Source: Enterobacteriaceae bacterium 4M9 (GTDB lineage: Bacteria; Pseudomonadota; Gammaproteobacteria; Enterobacterales; Enterobacteriaceae). Taken from it: a stretch of DNA of 64,000 bases. The stretch lies in contig JAADJJ010000001.1 of the NCBI GenBank assembly GCA_010092695.1, forward strand, positions 3,658,001 to 3,722,000. Direction: 5' to 3'. Of the stretch, positions 62,619-64,000 are shown one piece after another. The notes under the pieces are model-generated. The model had not been told where the DNA came from, made no database searches, and saw only the letters and a list, made by a program, of their open reading frames with translations. Position 1 is the first letter of the stretch; the number at the start of each line of letters is the position of its first letter. The position numbers and the translations under genes were made by a program.

Positions 62619-63812
62619 ATGAACAAAAACAGAGGATTTTCGCCTCTGGCGGTCGTTCTGATGCTCTCAGGCAGTATTGCGCTTACAGGATGTAATGACG
62701 AACAGCAACAACAGCAAGGTGCTCAGGCTCAGGCCGTTGGCGTTGTTACGCTAAAAAACGAACCTCTTCAGATAACAACCGAGCTGCCCGGACGCACCAG
62801 TGCCGTTCGAGTTGCGGAAGTTCGCCCTCAGGTTAGCGGCATAATTCTGAAGCGTAACTTTGTAGAAGGCAGCAACGTGCAGGCGGGTGAATCACTTTAT
62901 CAGATTGACCCGGCGACATATCAGGCCACTTACGAAAGCGCCAAAGGCGATCTGGCACGGGCGCAAGCCAGCGCCAGTGTGGCGCGCATCACACTGAATC
63001 GTTATAAGAAACTGCTTGGCACTAACTATATCAGCCAACAGGATTACGATACCGCGCAGTCCACATCACTGCAGGCCGACGCCTCTGTCGTTGCAGCTAA
63101 AGCGGCGGTAGAAACGGCACGCATTAACCTTGCATACACTAAAGTCACCTCGCCAATCAGCGGTCGCATTGGCAAATCTGCCTTCACCGAAGGGGCACTG
63201 GTGCAGAATGGTCAGACTACCGCGCTGGCCACTGTGCAGCAGCTTGACCATATCTATGTAGACGTCACGCAGTCGAGCAACGACTTCCTGCGACTGCAAC
63301 AGGAGATGGCTAACGGCACGCTGAAACAGGAAAACGGCAAGGCGAAAGTCACGCTCACCACCGCCGACGGCATCACCTACCCGCAGACCGGCACGTTGCA
63401 ATTTTCTGACGTGACCGTTGACCAGACCACAGGCTCTATCACACTGCGCGCGCTTTTCCCGAACCCTAACGGCACGCTGCTGCCAGGCATGTTCGTACGC
63501 GCCAGCCTTGATGAAGGCACTAACCCGAACGCACTGCTGGTTCCACAGCAGGGTATCACTCGCACACCGCGCGGCGATGCCACGGCAATGGTTGTGGGTA
63601 AAGATGAGAAGGTTGAAGTGCGCCAGGTAACCACCTCGCAGGCTATTGGCGATAAGTGGCTGGTCACCGAAGGACTGCAAAGCGGCGACCGCGTGATTGT
63701 TTCCGGCCTACAAAAAGTCCGTCCGGGTGCTCAGGTGAAAGCCGAAGAGCAGAAAGCAGACGACAAAGCGCAGAGTGGCGCCGCTGCCCCGTCCGACAAG
63801 ACACAGTCTTAA
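62619..63812 (+). CDS. acrA: AcrA, periplasmic adaptor of the AcrAB-TolC pump
   Basis: A 397-residue lipoprotein, the same length as in E. coli, read from MNKNRGFSPLAVVL. The lipobox LTGC gives lipidation at C25. Lipoyl, hairpin and beta-barrel domains of a membrane fusion protein follow, with RPQVSGIILKRNFVEGSNVQ in the lipoyl part. It bridges AcrB and TolC. acrB follows after 22 bases. Confidence 0.98.
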   Translation: MNKNRGFSPLAVVLMLSGSIALTGCNDEQQQQQGAQAQAVGVVTLKNEPLQITTELPGRTSAVRVAEVRPQVSGIILKRNFVEGSNVQAGESLYQIDPATYQATYESAKGDLARAQASASVARITLNRYKKLLGTNYISQQDYDTAQSTSLQADASVVAAKAAVETARINLAYTKVTSPISGRIGKSAFTEGALVQNGQTTALATVQQLDHIYVDVTQSSNDFLRLQQEMANGTLKQENGKAKVTLTTADGITYPQTGTLQFSDVTVDQTTGSITLRALFPNPNGTLLPGMFVRASLDEGTNPNALLVPQQGITRTPRGDATAMVVGKDEKVEVRQVTTSQAIGDKWLVTEGLQSGDRVIVSGLQKVRPGAQVKAEEQKADDKAQSGAAAPSDKTQS

Positions 63813-63834
63813 CTTAAACAGGAGCCGTTAAGAC

Positions 63835-64000
63835 ATGGCTAAGTTTTTTATCGATCGCCCCATTTTTGCCTGGGTAATTGCGATCATCATCATGCTTGCA
63901 GGGGGACTGGCTATCCTGAAGCTGCCCGTGGCGCAATATCCCACCATTGCGCCGCCAGCGGTTCAGATATCTGCCGTTTACCCTGGTGCTGATGCGAAAA
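63835..64000 (+). CDS. acrB: AcrB, RND drug efflux transporter (5' end only)
   Basis: The ATG at 63835 follows AGGAG and opens MAKFFIDRPIFAWVIAIIIM, the first membrane helix of AcrB. About 55 codons lie in the window and the gene runs off the right edge. It is the proton-driven pump of AcrAB-TolC. Confidence 0.97.
   Translation, partial: MAKFFIDRPIFAWVIAIIIMLAGGLAILKLPVAQYPTIAPPAVQISAVYPGADAK

Overview
The window is a chromosomal segment of an enterobacterium (family Enterobacteriaceae). Its backbone matches the E. coli argU-folD-cysS-purEK-tesA-qmcA-cueR-copA-ushA-gsk-hemH-adk-htpG-dnaX-apt-acrAB order in close detail. Several E. coli neighbours are absent (glsA/ybaT, fetAB, aes, the allantoin genes and rhsD), so it is a relative of E. 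coli rather than E. coli itself. The genus cannot be fixed from the sequence alone.

Layout. Positions 1-8.1 kb hold a loosely packed stress and accessory block: a LysR regulator, lpxP (cold-type lipid A acyltransferase), two small YmgB/YcgZ-like proteins, a YghA-like SDR, the Zur-controlled zinc-free ribosomal protein pair rpmE2-rpmJ2, an aldehyde dehydrogenase, osmC and a LysE-type exporter. Positions 8.7-15.2 kb hold a visibly AT-rich, decayed prophage island inserted at the tRNA-Arg(UCU) gene argU. Its boundaries are three copies of the 45-bp 3' end of argU, so it is two tandem segments. Each segment carries a different O-acyltransferase. The argU-proximal segment also has an integrase remnant, a broken tailspike and a LexA-box SOS pair. 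This resembles a seroconverting P22/Sf6-like phage.

Positions 15.5-32.9 kb are housekeeping: folD, ybcJ, a disrupted ybcI, cysS, ppiB, lpxH, ybdJ, purEK, selU, a porin, ybbPA, tesA, ybbO, cnoX and qmcA-ybbJ. Positions 32.9-39.0 kb form a copper/metal block. cueR and copA (with its CueR promoter and a conserved internal frameshift site) flank an unusual three-gene operon: a Tat-exported transglutaminase-like protein, a MerT-like membrane protein and a MerP-like metallochaperone. Positions 39.0-48.5 kb hold ybaP, ybaK, ushA, fsr, ybaL, gsk and hemH. At 48.0-51.2 kb are a broken envelope gene, adk with an apparent one-base deletion, and a four-gene accessory cluster (DUF2975, XRE regulator, lipoprotein, secreted protein). 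The window ends with htpG, recR-ybaB-dnaX (with the gamma frameshift signal), apt, ybaN, priC, ybaM, mscK, acrR, acrA and the start of acrB.

Functional themes are envelope and LPS modification (lpxP, lpxH, two O-acyltransferases, porin, AcrAB, MscK), metal handling (Zur, CueR/CopA, MerT/MerP-like), nucleotide metabolism (purEK, ushA, gsk, adk, apt) and protein stress response (htpG, cnoX, ppiB). No complete insertion sequence, CRISPR array or replication origin is visible. Many of the broken genes can be repaired by restoring a single G or C, so part of the apparent decay could be sequencing error.
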